Assembly (NCBI GenBank): GCA_038065635.1
Contig: JBBTQP010000021.1
Coordinates: forward strand, 1-20,007
DNA length: 20,007 bases
Direction: 5' to 3'
DNA from: JAHJFW01 sp038065635
GTDB lineage: Bacteria; Patescibacteriota; Patescibacteriia; 2-12-FULL-60-25
The position numbers and the translations under genes were made by a program. Below the pieces are notes generated by a model. The model made no database searches and was not told the DNA's origin. It worked only from the letters and a program-made list of their open reading frames with translations. Shown piece after piece: positions 1-6,372 of the stretch (the stretch's first letter is position 1; each line of letters begins with the position of its first letter).

Positions 1-36
1 GGGTTCCGTTCCAAGACTTTAAAGACTTTATGAACT

Positions 37-522
37 TTATGGGCTTTTGACTTTTCTATCATATGTCACAAACGAAAATCCCTCGTGATTTTCGCACGCC
101 GTCTCTTTCCAAACGGTAGGATCTATTTCTGGGAAAAACACGTCGCCGTCCGGTGATTGGTGTACGTGTGTTATGTAGAGACGTTGCGCGATGGGCATTG
201 CTGCCTTGTAGATCATTGCGCCACCCATCACAATCGCCTCCGGTTCGTTTGCATGCGCGGCTACGGCGTCTTCGAGCAATGAATATGATTCAACTCCATC
301 CGGAAACTTATCATCGGGATTGAACGTGAGTACCACGTTTTTTCTATTTGGAAGCGGCCTAAATTTTTCCGGCAATGAAAACCACGTGTTACGTCCCATG
401 ATCACGGTTTTTCCAGAGGTCAAATCACGGAAGTGTTTCATGTCCTCGGGAATATTCCACAAAAGCGTGTTGTTTTTCCCGATGCAATGGTTGTCGGCGA
501 CCGCGCAAATAATGGATAGCAT
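37..522 (-). CDS. dfrA: Dihydrofolate reductase
   Basis: Reduces dihydrofolate to tetrahydrofolate with NADPH in the cytoplasm, recycling the cofactor oxidised by thymidylate synthase. The 161 residues match the usual length of the bacterial enzyme. Visible signatures are the substrate-site segment LLWNIPED, in which Asp27 aligns with the catalytic acid of E. coli DHFR, the cofactor motif MGRNTW at about 42-47, the PLPNRKNVVLT block, a VMGGAMIY segment and the YITHV strand. The segment has LLW where most family members have LPW. The gene is divergent from the nucleotidyltransferase at 576. No Shine-Dalgarno sequence is seen; a weak -10 (TACACT, 533-538) lies 10 nt before the ATG. thyA and a deaminase within 3 kb support a thymidylate role. 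The family call is firm; the symbol could equally be folA. Confidence 0.95.
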   Translation of the reverse strand: MLSIICAVADNHCIGKNNTLLWNIPEDMKHFRDLTSGKTVIMGRNTWFSLPEKFRPLPNRKNVVLTFNPDDKFPDGVESYSLLEDAVAAHANEPEAIVMGGAMIYKAAMPIAQRLYITHVHQSPDGDVFFPEIDPTVWKETACENHEGFSFVTYDRKVKSP

Positions 523-540
523 AGTGGTGAAAAGTGTACA

Positions 541-568
541 TTGACAGTATGATTGCGGCTAGTATCAT
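541..568 (+). promoter_or_regulatory. Sigma-70-type promoter of the nucleotidyltransferase-deaminase pair
   Basis: A perfect -35 TTGACA (541-546) is followed after 16 bp by TATCAT (563-568), a 5/6 match to the -10 consensus. Only 7 nt separate the -10 from the ATG at 576, so the transcript should start at or very near the start codon. This decides the start: the in-frame GTG at 534 and ATG at 549 lie upstream of or inside the promoter. Confidence 0.75.
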
Positions 569-575
569 ACCCCCT

Positions 576-1136
576 ATGCAAACCAGCGAACGAGGCATCG
601 CCTACGCCCACCAAAAGATCGTGAATGACTACGAGCGACTCGCTAAAGTCATCGACGGTTTGAAGGCGGTAAACCGCAAAATCGTTCTGACGATCGGGTC
701 GTGGGATCTCCTTCATATCGGCCATGTGCGGTACCTTCTTCGCGCAAAAGAACAGGGCGACATACTCGTCGTTGGCGTGGATACCGACCGCGCCATCAAA
801 TACTATAAAGGTCCGCTTCGTCCGATCGTTCCGGAAGATGAGCGGTGTGAAATGTTGAGCTATCAATCCTGTGTGGATTTTATTACGCGGTTGGATGACG
901 TGGATGATCAGGGCAAGTGGCAATATGACTTGTTGAAGAGAGTGAAGCCGGATGTTTTTGTCGCGGTTCAAGACAGTTATCCGCCGGAACAGCTCGCGGA
1001 TATCAAGCCGCATTGTGGGGAGCTTTTGATTCTCCCTCGTCAGGCGGAAAATACATCGACTACAAACATGATCCAGAACACCGTAAAAAAACACCTGGAT
1101 CAGATGTACGCATTGGTTGACAGACGGCGAGAATGA
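576..1136 (+). CDS. HxGH nucleotidyltransferase (RfaE/TagD-like)
   Basis: A 186-residue member of the cytidylyltransferase-like superfamily, which transfers AMP or CMP from a nucleotide to a phosphorylated substrate. The nucleotide-binding HIGH sits at 47-50 within GSWDLLHIGH, and the C-terminal STTNMI (161-166) matches the ISSTxxI-type motif that binds the triphosphate. Residues 1-35 form a charged helix-rich extension. I chose the start at 576 because a strong promoter ends 7 nt upstream of it. The stop overlaps the ATG of the next gene (ATGA, 1133-1136), so the two are probably translationally coupled. The downstream protein begins with a domain that resembles this one. Substrate is unknown; an ADP-heptose, glycerol-phosphate or FAD-type role cannot be separated from sequence alone. 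Confidence 0.8.
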   Translation: MQTSERGIAYAHQKIVNDYERLAKVIDGLKAVNRKIVLTIGSWDLLHIGHVRYLLRAKEQGDILVVGVDTDRAIKYYKGPLRPIVPEDERCEMLSYQSCVDFITRLDDVDDQGKWQYDLLKRVKPDVFVAVQDSYPPEQLADIKPHCGELLILPRQAENTSTTNMIQNTVKKHLDQMYALVDRRRE

Positions 1137-1984
1137 ATGTTATGCGCGTTCTCGTCATTTACGTACCGGTTATCCACGAAGGGTATCTTCGGTTATTTAA
1201 GAAGTGCGCGAACGACGTTGATTGCGCATACATCGTTGGCGCGGCGCTGGTAGACGAGCATCGATTTTTGGAGCGAGAAATTCGCGCGTTGGAACCGCCT
1301 GTTGTTCAGGGTCTTGTCGCGAGTCTCAATCTCTTTAAAGATGTCAGATTGTTGGATGAACAATCCGCCCGCGCTCTTGATTCCGCTTCGGTAGAGGTCG
1401 TGATCGCTGACGAACAAATTAGTAAAAGAATCGCTGCGGCGTATTTTCCAAAGGCGGTTTTGAAAATTGAAACGATTTTTTTAAGATGGGATGAGGCGAA
1501 TGTTCGTTCCGATAAAGAACCAACGGATGCGCGGATATCCTCGGATGCTTTTGATAGAGAAATGATTGCGCGAGCCACCGCCTTGAGCGTGGAGAGTTCC
1601 GACTGGTGGAGGCGTGTTGGTGCCGTACTTGTGAAAGACGGAAAAGTGATACTCGAATCGTTCAATTCACACGTTCCAACCGAACACGCGCCGTATGCTC
1701 ACGGCGATCCGCGTGACGTTGTGCAGGCAGGAACATCGCCGGAGATTTCAACGGTTCTTCATGCCGAGCAGCGATTGATTGTGGAAGCGGCAAAGCAGGG
1801 GATCTCGCTACAAGGCGCGAATATATATACGACGGTGTTTCCTTGTGCGATGTGCGCAAAAATGATCGCGTATTCCGGAATCGGAAAGTGCTTTTACGCG
1901 TCAGGACACGCTTCGCTAGACGGCGAAGCGGTGATGCGAGCGAACGGAGTCGAATTGGTAAAAGTTATCCGATCGGAAACGTAA
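1133..1984 (+). CDS. Two-domain deaminase: degenerate nucleotidyltransferase-like N-domain plus dCMP/cytidine deaminase domain
   Basis: The C-terminal half (about 140-283) is a zinc-dependent cytidine/deoxycytidylate deaminase. HAE at 210-212 supplies a zinc ligand and the proton shuttle, PCAMC at 237-241 supplies two cysteine ligands, and GDPR at 191-194 resembles the dCMP deaminase insert. The N-terminal ~120 residues look like a HIGH-type fold that has lost its motif: PVIHEGYLRLF (12-22) lines up with DLLHIGHVRYL of the preceding enzyme. The start overlaps the upstream stop codon; ATG at 1142 is an alternative start. The last 20 bases overlap the convergent HIT gene. With thyA and dfrA nearby, dCMP to dUMP conversion is a reasonable inference, but the substrate is not proved. 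Confidence 0.75.
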   Translation: MNVMRVLVIYVPVIHEGYLRLFKKCANDVDCAYIVGAALVDEHRFLEREIRALEPPVVQGLVASLNLFKDVRLLDEQSARALDSASVEVVIADEQISKRIAAAYFPKAVLKIETIFLRWDEANVRSDKEPTDARISSDAFDREMIARATALSVESSDWWRRVGAVLVKDGKVILESFNSHVPTEHAPYAHGDPRDVVQAGTSPEISTVLHAEQRLIVEAAKQGISLQGANIYTTVFPCAMCAKMIAYSGIGKCFYASGHASLDGEAVMRANGVELVKVIRSET

Positions 1985-2411
1985 CTGTTTTCGCTATCCG
2001 TTTTCCGGATTTTAGTTTCGGAACAATCAGATGCATATGCAGGTGGCAAACCGTTGCGCCGGTGTAGGCGGTTTCTCCGAAGCGCATGGCGATGGCGCCG
2101 CCCGCAAGCTTGTATTTTTTTACGACAAATGACGCGAGCGTGGTGATGGATTTCCAGTCCGTTTGCGTGAGTTCCGTCAGTTTCTCCTTGTGGCTTTTTC
2201 CTATTATCAGGAAGTGGTGTTTGGAGTTTTTGTAGGGCCATGTTGACGGCGTGATGAACCATCCGCCAAGCCGCTTCAAAATCGGTTTTTTGTGATACCG
2301 GAAATTATCCGGACAAAACGGACACTTTGCCTCGTCCGCGATTTGATTTATCACGGCGCGATACTCTTTGCTTTTCGCAAATCGCGCATCAACGACTTTT
2401 TTCTTTCCCAT
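1965..2411 (-). CDS. HIT family protein (nucleotide hydrolase/transferase)
   Basis: A 148-residue histidine-triad protein. The catalytic triad HLHMH (His123, 125 and 127, followed by LIVP) is intact and sits near the C-terminus as usual. CPFC at 30-33 is the kind of N-terminal cysteine pair that binds zinc in some HIT proteins. Family members cleave nucleoside phosphoramidates or dinucleoside polyphosphates; the substrate cannot be read from sequence. The ATG lies 4 nt downstream of the thyA stop, with no Shine-Dalgarno sequence, so it is probably the last gene of the kinase-thyA-HIT operon. Its 3' end overlaps the convergent deaminase gene by 20 bp. Confidence 0.85.
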   Translation of the reverse strand: MGKKKVVDARFAKSKEYRAVINQIADEAKCPFCPDNFRYHKKPILKRLGGWFITPSTWPYKNSKHHFLIIGKSHKEKLTELTQTDWKSITTLASFVVKKYKLAGGAIAMRFGETAYTGATVCHLHMHLIVPKLKSGKRIAKTVTFPIG

Positions 2412-2415
2412 ACCA

Positions 2416-3243
2416 TTAAACCGCGACCGGGATTTTCATTGGCGGAAGCGGATCGTAGTCCAGAAGTTCGAAGTCTTCAAATTTAAAATCGAAAATGTTT
2501 TTCACGTCAGGATTGATTTTAACACGAGGCAGAGTTTTTGGTTCGCGCGTAATCAACTCTTTCATGGCATCGACTTGGTCGAGGTAGATGTGCGTGTCAG
2601 AAAGCGTGTGTACGAATTCTTTCGGCTTCAGTCCGGTTACTTGCGCAACCATCATGAGCAGTAGTGAGTATTCCGCGATGTTGAATGGCACTCCGATCGG
2701 CACGTCCGCGCTTCGCTGGAAGAGATGCAGCGAAAGTTCGCCGTTCGCGTGGAAGAATTTGAAAAAACAGTGGCACGGAGCGACGAAAACGCGATCAGCA
2801 TCAACCGGATTCCATGATGAGACGACGAGACGGCGAGAGTCGGGGTTTGATTTTAGATCGTCGATAAGCCGGCTGATTTGATCAACCGGTTTTTCGCCGC
2901 CGCCATCGAAAGCGCGCCATTGTTTGCCGTAAATTGGGCCGAGTTCGCCGGGAGGCAATCCCATTTTTGCGCAAATTTCCGGCGTTGCCCAAATGTCCCA
3001 AAAGTGAACGCCGTTTTTGTTCAGATCAGCCGTGCTTGTGCTTCCGGATAGGAACCATAGAAGTTCGTAGACGAGCGATTTCCACGATCCTTTCAAACTT
3101 CGTGTCGTTATGAGAGGAAAGCCGTCGGCCATGTTGAATCGCATCTGATTTCCGCAGACCGCGATATTGCCAACGCCCTGTGGGTCGGATTTTTTTTGGC
3201 CGTTTTCGAGGACGTGTTTTACAAGGTCGAGATATTGTTTCAT
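2416..3243 (-). CDS. thyA: Thymidylate synthase
   Basis: Methylates dUMP to dTMP using 5,10-methylenetetrahydrofolate, producing dihydrofolate for the nearby dfrA product. The 275 residues cover the ThyA family end to end. Key features are the arginine pair SRRLV (137-138), the nucleophile Cys157 in APCHCFFKFF, QRSAD at 176-180, the dUMP-binding Asn188 in GVPFNIAEY, and SDTHIY near 215-220. The last differs slightly from the common GDxHxY. The gene starts 12 nt after the stop of the P-loop kinase, and the HIT gene follows after 4 nt. A TATATA box ending 6 nt before the ATG may give it a promoter of its own in addition to read-through from the kinase promoter. Confidence 0.97.
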   Translation of the reverse strand: MKQYLDLVKHVLENGQKKSDPQGVGNIAVCGNQMRFNMADGFPLITTRSLKGSWKSLVYELLWFLSGSTSTADLNKNGVHFWDIWATPEICAKMGLPPGELGPIYGKQWRAFDGGGEKPVDQISRLIDDLKSNPDSRRLVVSSWNPVDADRVFVAPCHCFFKFFHANGELSLHLFQRSADVPIGVPFNIAEYSLLLMMVAQVTGLKPKEFVHTLSDTHIYLDQVDAMKELITREPKTLPRVKINPDVKNIFDFKFEDFELLDYDPLPPMKIPVAV

Positions 3244-3249
3244 AGCGTG

Positions 3250-3255
3250 TATATA
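3250..3255 (-). promoter_or_regulatory. Possible -10 box of a near-leaderless thyA promoter
   Basis: On the minus strand TATATA lies 6 nt before the thyA ATG and overlaps the end of the kinase gene. No good -35 is seen at 17 bp; TTGAAG occurs 20 bp upstream. The placement matches other genes in the window, but this may be an internal operon site. Confidence 0.4.
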
Positions 3256-3804
3256 CTACCTGCCATCCATCATCTCTTCAACCTTTCGTTCGAGTTCGTC
3301 AGGCGTTCCGGAATTATCAAGCGTAATATCAGCCAGCTCTTCAACAGGGCCGATCGTCACTTCTGTCGGCGCTTTTTCCAGCTCCATGAAGGATTCAAAA
3401 GTTCTGGTTGTCTCCCCGGCGTTTTCACCGCGCGCTTTTAGGCGTTCGTATCTTATTCCCGGCGGAACGGAAACGCAGACAAGTTGAAAATTACTTATGT
3501 CTTTCAACCCTTCCAAATCTCCGAGGCGGCGAAGTCCGTCCATTACTATTAGGGCTGACGTATCGTTTCGTATTTTTTGTAGTAACGCGAGTTTAAGAAC
3601 ATCTTGTCCGAATTCGTTGCGAAGTATTTCCGAAAGTTGGACTAGATTTTCTCGACTTTTTTCTACAAACAGTAGATCAAGAATCTCTCGAAGAACGTCG
3701 CTGAACCGATAGACCGAAGCGCCATACTTTTCTTTGAGAATTTTTGCGACGGTTCCTTTTCCGGAACCTTTGCGACCGACGAGACCGATGATGAGACGTT
3801 TCAT
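3256..3804 (-). CDS. P-loop kinase (adenylate-kinase/dephospho-CoA-kinase-like), thyA operon
   Basis: A 182-residue P-loop phosphotransferase. The Walker A loop GRKGSGKGT (10-18) has the GKGT ending typical of adenylate-kinase-like and nucleoside-monophosphate kinases. VMDGLRR at about 88-93 fits a Walker B/DG region, and basic residues around 115-135 may form a lid. I start it at 3804 because MKRLIIGLVG places the first beta strand at the N-terminus; the ORF extends 13 codons further upstream but that adds nothing recognisable. A TTGCCC-17-TAAGGT promoter lies just upstream. It leads an apparent operon with thyA and the HIT gene, so a nucleotide kinase such as a dNMP kinase is plausible. Dephospho-CoA kinase is the main alternative. 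Substrate unresolved. Confidence 0.7.
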   Translation of the reverse strand: MKRLIIGLVGRKGSGKGTVAKILKEKYGASVYRFSDVLREILDLLFVEKSRENLVQLSEILRNEFGQDVLKLALLQKIRNDTSALIVMDGLRRLGDLEGLKDISNFQLVCVSVPPGIRYERLKARGENAGETTRTFESFMELEKAPTEVTIGPVEELADITLDNSGTPDELERKVEEMMDGR

Positions 3805-3814
3805 ATCGACCACA

Positions 3815-3843
3815 ACCTTATCGAGAATGCAAAAACAGGGCAA
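3815..3843 (-). promoter_or_regulatory. Putative promoter of the kinase-thyA-HIT operon
   Basis: On the minus strand TTGCCC (3838-3843) and TAAGGT (3815-3820) are separated by exactly 17 bp, with 10 nt to the ATG at 3804. The -10 is a weak 3/6 match, so support rests mainly on spacing and position. Confidence 0.45.
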
Positions 3844-3960
3844 CCACCTCCCCTAACCCCTCCTTTCCGCCTGAGGCGGATCTGCCTCAGGCATGACGTA
3901 AGGAGGGGGATTGTCATTGTCCTCCCCCTTGCGAAGGGGGAGTTAGAGGGGGTTCTGCGC
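3844..3960. repeat. Intergenic cluster of two perfect hairpins with C-rich/G-rich repeat arms
   Basis: Between rplA and the kinase lie two perfect inverted repeats. GCCTGAGGC and its complement flank a 6-nt loop at 3869-3892. CTCCCCCTT and its complement flank a 3-nt loop at 3922-3942. Around them run related blocks (CCCCTAACCCCTCCTT, AAGGAGGGGG, GTTAGAGGGGGTT), so the whole can also fold as one larger structure. There is no T-tract, so a simple intrinsic terminator is not evident. It resembles a dispersed non-coding repeat lying downstream of rplA. Confidence 0.65.
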
Positions 3961-3968
3961 CCTTGTGT

Positions 3969-4652
3969 TTAACTCGCGTCCACCTTGATCGCCGGTCCCA
4001 TCGTTGAAGTCAGAACCGCGTTCTTAATGAACACTCCTTTTGAGCTTGCCGGTTTTGCTTTGCGGATCGCTTCGATAATCGCCTTGGCGTTTTCTGCCAA
4101 TTTTTCATTGTCGAGAGATGTTTTGCCGATCGTTTGATGAATGTTTCCGGTGGCGTCGTTTTTGATCGAGATTTTTCCGCGTTTCAATTCTTCGATCATC
4201 TTTTTCACGTTCGCGCTCACGGTTTCGGTCTTCGGGTTAGGCATCAGCCCTTTCGGTCCGAGTACTTTCGCGACCTTCGCCATTTTAGGCATCATGTCCG
4301 GAGTGGCGACCGCGACGTCAAAGTCGATTTTTCCGGTCGTAGCGATCTGCGCGATCAATTCCTCTCCGCCGACGATATCCGCTCCAGCATCAGTCGCTTC
4401 CTTTTCTTTATCCGCCGGAACGAACGCGGCGATTTTTTTCGTCTTGCCAGTCGAGTTTGGCATGACGAGCGTAATACGAACCTGCTGCTCGCCCTTTTTG
4501 GGGTCGATTCCAAGGTTCAAGTGAATTTCAACCGACCCGTCGAACTTGGTGGTCGATGTCTTCTTCACGAGATCGACCGCCTCTGCGACAGAGTAGGCCT
4601 TCTTAGGGTCAATGAGCTTTTTTAGCTCAGAATAGCGTTTAGAACGCGGCAT
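3969..4652 (-). CDS. rplA: 50S ribosomal protein L1
   Basis: Binds 23S rRNA at the L1 stalk, which moves deacylated tRNA out of the E site. The 227-residue length is typical for L1. The family signature GPKGLMPNPKTETV is intact around residues 133-146, and the N-terminal PRSKRYSELKKLID and the C-terminal STMGPAIKVD fit the two-lobed protein. It normally follows rplK directly; here a membrane-protein gene lies between them, and rplA has its own promoter and a leader of about 80 nt. No rplJ or rplL follows. L1 commonly represses its own mRNA, and the leader could hold that site. There is no Shine-Dalgarno sequence before the ATG. The presence of L1 is informative, because some Parcubacteria lineages are reported to lack it. 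Confidence 0.97.
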   Translation of the reverse strand: MPRSKRYSELKKLIDPKKAYSVAEAVDLVKKTSTTKFDGSVEIHLNLGIDPKKGEQQVRITLVMPNSTGKTKKIAAFVPADKEKEATDAGADIVGGEELIAQIATTGKIDFDVAVATPDMMPKMAKVAKVLGPKGLMPNPKTETVSANVKKMIEELKRGKISIKNDATGNIHQTIGKTSLDNEKLAENAKAIIEAIRKAKPASSKGVFIKNAVLTSTMGPAIKVDAS

Positions 4653-4766
4653 ATAGCTGTGGTGCAGTTGAGGTTAGTGACCCTGTCATATCCACCCAGA
4701 GTCTTTCCTCTCCCACGGTTATTGAATGAATGACGGGACTTTAGCGGAAATATGTGTGGCGGTCAA
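4653..4766 (-). promoter_or_regulatory. rplA promoter and structured 5' leader
   Basis: On the minus strand TTGACC (4761-4766) and TAAAGT (4738-4743) are 17 bp apart; the -35 overlaps the TGA stop of the upstream gene. Transcription would start near 4731, giving a leader of about 80 nt, unlike the leaderless layout common elsewhere here. In the leader, TGAC-AGG-GTCA is enclosed by GGT...ACC with an asymmetric internal loop, and AGAG...CTCT forms another short stem. An L1 autoregulatory site is a plausible inference. Confidence 0.55.
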
Positions 4767-5542
4767 GAACTAAGCTCGTGCAGCGAAGCTAGGAACCCGT
4801 CTATTACTGCGTTGAAATCACCCAAATACTGGGACTCATCGGCTTTAATAATATACGTTGCTTTTTTCCCAACGTAATAATACGTGCCCGATAAGCCAGA
4901 AACGCCAAAGCAGCCTTCAGGGCTAGGCTTGCCTGCGCTAACGACGCACGGATCCTCTTGCTCTTTGATTGAAGCGTATTTTGTTTGTTTCAGATTCGTT
5001 GGTAGAGGCTCTTTTGGATCAGTCGTAGTGACGGTTATGATAGCACCTTGATTTGTGCACGGAGCATAAGGTTCACATCCTACTCCACCGTCAAGAATCA
5101 TTTCGCCGGGATAGGTCTTGATTTGAACTGTATCCGAAATATCATCAGCTAAAACATCGACAAACCATCCTTTGGGATAGCTGAATTTCAAGCTAGAAAA
5201 GAATATCGAATCAACCGGCAGAAATTCCAAAGAGGTTGAATTTGCCGGAGCAGCTTCAGGAGCAGTCAGCTTCGTCTCAGTTGTCATTACTTTATTTTCT
5301 ATGTCCGCGACTTTTCCGCTCAACGCGGCGTTATCTGTTTTAAGTGATGCGACGTCGGTTTTGATTCCTGTTGTGTCGCTGTTTATTTTGAAAAACAACA
5401 AACCGAATCCCGCGACAAGCAGGACGACGAGTAAGATGTGCCACACGAGCGATGGTACAGATAGCTTCATCGGAGCGCGGGACGGCGTTGGGGTTGGAGT
5501 TGGCGCTGGTGGCGTTGAGGGGGTTGGCATTAGGTCGGGCAT
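4763..5542 (-). CDS. Membrane-anchored hypothetical protein with proline-rich N-terminus and coiled coil
   Basis: I do not recognise a family. The 259 residues divide clearly. Residues 1-25 are a proline/threonine-rich cytoplasmic tail. One transmembrane helix follows at about 30-52. A short coiled-coil-like stretch spans about 57-92 (IKTDVASLKTDNAALSGKV). Next comes a Pro/Ala linker, and then a probably extracytoplasmic domain of about 150 residues. That domain has four cysteines (GCEPYAPC, DPC, GCFG) that could form disulfides. The start may be ATG at 5542 or at 5530. It sits between rplK and rplA, normally adjacent, with a terminator and a dispersed repeat upstream and the rplA promoter overlapping its stop. 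It is therefore probably its own transcription unit, inserted into the ribosomal cluster. Confidence 0.65.
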   Translation of the reverse strand: MPDLMPTPSTPPAPTPTPTPSRAPMKLSVPSLVWHILLVVLLVAGFGLLFFKINSDTTGIKTDVASLKTDNAALSGKVADIENKVMTTETKLTAPEAAPANSTSLEFLPVDSIFFSSLKFSYPKGWFVDVLADDISDTVQIKTYPGEMILDGGVGCEPYAPCTNQGAIITVTTTDPKEPLPTNLKQTKYASIKEQEDPCVVSAGKPSPEGCFGVSGLSGTYYYVGKKATYIIKADESQYLGDFNAVIDGFLASLHELSS

Positions 5543-5550
5543 AATGATTT

Positions 5551-5606
5551 TGGTAGCCCTTCGACAAGCTCAGGGACTATTTATTTCCTGAGTGAAATCG
5601 AAGGAA
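5551..5606. repeat. Dispersed palindromic repeat (CCCTTCGACAAGCTCAGGG family), full copy
   Basis: The CCTTCGA and CTCAGGG arms are answered by CCTGAG and TCGAAGG, forming an imperfect hairpin. The first 29 bases (5551-5579) occur identically at 19341-19369. The type is widespread in bacterial intergenic DNA. It lies directly upstream of the membrane-protein gene. Confidence 0.8.
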
Positions 5607-5641
5607 TACGATAATATAAATAAAAGATAGCGTCAGTATAC

Positions 5642-5668
5642 CAAAAAGAGCGCCGGAGCGCTCTTTTG
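5642..5668 (-). terminator. Intrinsic terminator after rplK
   Basis: AAAGAGCGC pairs with GCGCTCTTT across a 4-nt loop and is followed on the minus strand by further T residues. It lies 16 nt beyond the rplK stop. The A/T tracts on both sides would let it work in both directions. Confidence 0.85.
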
Positions 5669-5683
5669 TCTTTAGTCTTATGT

Positions 5684-6106
5684 TTACACGACCGTCAGTC
5701 CCATCTGCTTCGCGGTTCCTTCGACTTGCCGCATGGCAGCTTCGACAGTGTGGCAGTTGAGATCCGGAAGTTTCTTTTCTGCGATTTCTTTGATTTGCGC
5801 TTTTGTGATTTTTCCAATTTTGTCTTGCAACGGTTTGGCCGATCCTTTTTGGATCCCCGCGGCTTTCTTCAACATTTCCGCAACAGGCGCGATCTTGGTG
5901 ATGAAGTCGTAAGTGCGATCTTCGTACACGGTCATGACGATCGGTACTACTTCGTCGCGGCGTTCGGCTGTGGCGTCGTTGAATTTTTTGCAAAATTCCG
6001 CGATGTTAAGACCGTGAGGCCCTAGCGCGGTTCCGACCGGCGGGGCAGGAGTGGCTTTACCGCCGATGATTTGGAGCTTAATAATTGTTTTGACTTTTTT
6101 AGCCAT
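5684..6106 (-). CDS. rplK: 50S ribosomal protein L11
   Basis: Forms the GTPase-associated centre of the large subunit with 23S rRNA and contacts elongation factors. The 140 residues match L11 in full. The N-terminal domain carries the KLQIIGGKATPAPPVG and GPHGLNI segments; the C-terminal RNA-binding domain carries KAAGIQKGSAKP and ends in EGTAKQMGLTVV. The gene lies 264 bp after nusG, a gap filled by inverted repeats, and is followed by an intrinsic terminator, so it is separated from rplA. There is no Shine-Dalgarno sequence or convincing promoter directly upstream; it may depend on read-through from secE-nusG. Confidence 0.97.
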   Translation of the reverse strand: MAKKVKTIIKLQIIGGKATPAPPVGTALGPHGLNIAEFCKKFNDATAERRDEVVPIVMTVYEDRTYDFITKIAPVAEMLKKAAGIQKGSAKPLQDKIGKITKAQIKEIAEKKLPDLNCHTVEAAMRQVEGTAKQMGLTVV

Positions 6107-6117
6107 ATTATCTTTAT

Positions 6118-6200
6118 GTCATTGCGAGGAGGCTTGTGCGACGTGGCAATCTTGTTTGATTAGATTGCCGCGCGCGTTTAGTTTATGCGCTCGCAATGAC
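6118..6200. repeat. Dispersed inverted repeat (GTCATTGCGAG family)
   Basis: An 11-bp perfect terminal inverted repeat (GTCATTGCGAG at 6118-6128, CTCGCAATGAC at 6190-6200) encloses a second perfect 8-bp pair (GGCAATCT at 6145-6152, AGATTGCC at 6162-6169). This two-tier hairpin is typical of small dispersed repeats. A half copy appears at 19951-19990. Confidence 0.8.
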
Positions 6201-6217
6201 TATTTATGTTCGTGAAT

Positions 6218-6260
6218 GATGTTCTCGAACGGCGAGAAGCGCGTCGTTCGAGAAATCATC
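6218..6260. repeat. Stem-loop with TTCTCGAACG arms
   Basis: TTCTCGAACG (6222-6231) pairs with CGTTCGAGAA (6245-6254), with a further GATG/CATC pairing outside a 2-nt bulge. It is one of three hairpins in the nusG-rplK gap. Its role is unknown. Confidence 0.6.
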
Positions 6261-6274
6261 CCGATTCGTTTGGG

Positions 6275-6372
6275 AGTTTATTTCGTGTGATTTGCCGTAG
6301 GCGTGCGAGGACGTTGACAATTCCCTAAAAGGAATCCGCAGCGAGCCGAAGGCAAATCACACGAAATAAACT
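6275..6372 (-). repeat. 3' hairpin element with 22-bp perfect arms and conserved core (copy 1)
   Basis: The arms at 6275-6296 and 6351-6372 are perfect 22-bp inverted repeats, the second one beginning inside the nusG stop codon. The 54-nt loop carries GCGAGGAC, a GTTGACA segment, a small ATTCC/GGAAT hairpin and TCCGCAGCGAG. Read in the nusG direction it is CTCGCTGCGGA...GTCCTCGC, the same core and orientation as the element after the DUF3048 gene at 16737. The stem sequences of the two copies are unrelated. Confidence 0.8.

Noticed and set aside
534..575. Upstream GTG/ATG starts for the first nucleotidyltransferase
   Set aside because: They lie upstream of or within a TTGACA-16-TATCAT promoter; the ATG at 576 follows it by 7 nt.
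438..1094. 218-residue minus-strand ORF opposite the nucleotidyltransferase
   Set aside because: It overlaps two genes with clear conserved motifs, has no domain of its own and reads as a shadow frame. The same applies to other long antisense frames such as 8467-8925 and 8965-9579.
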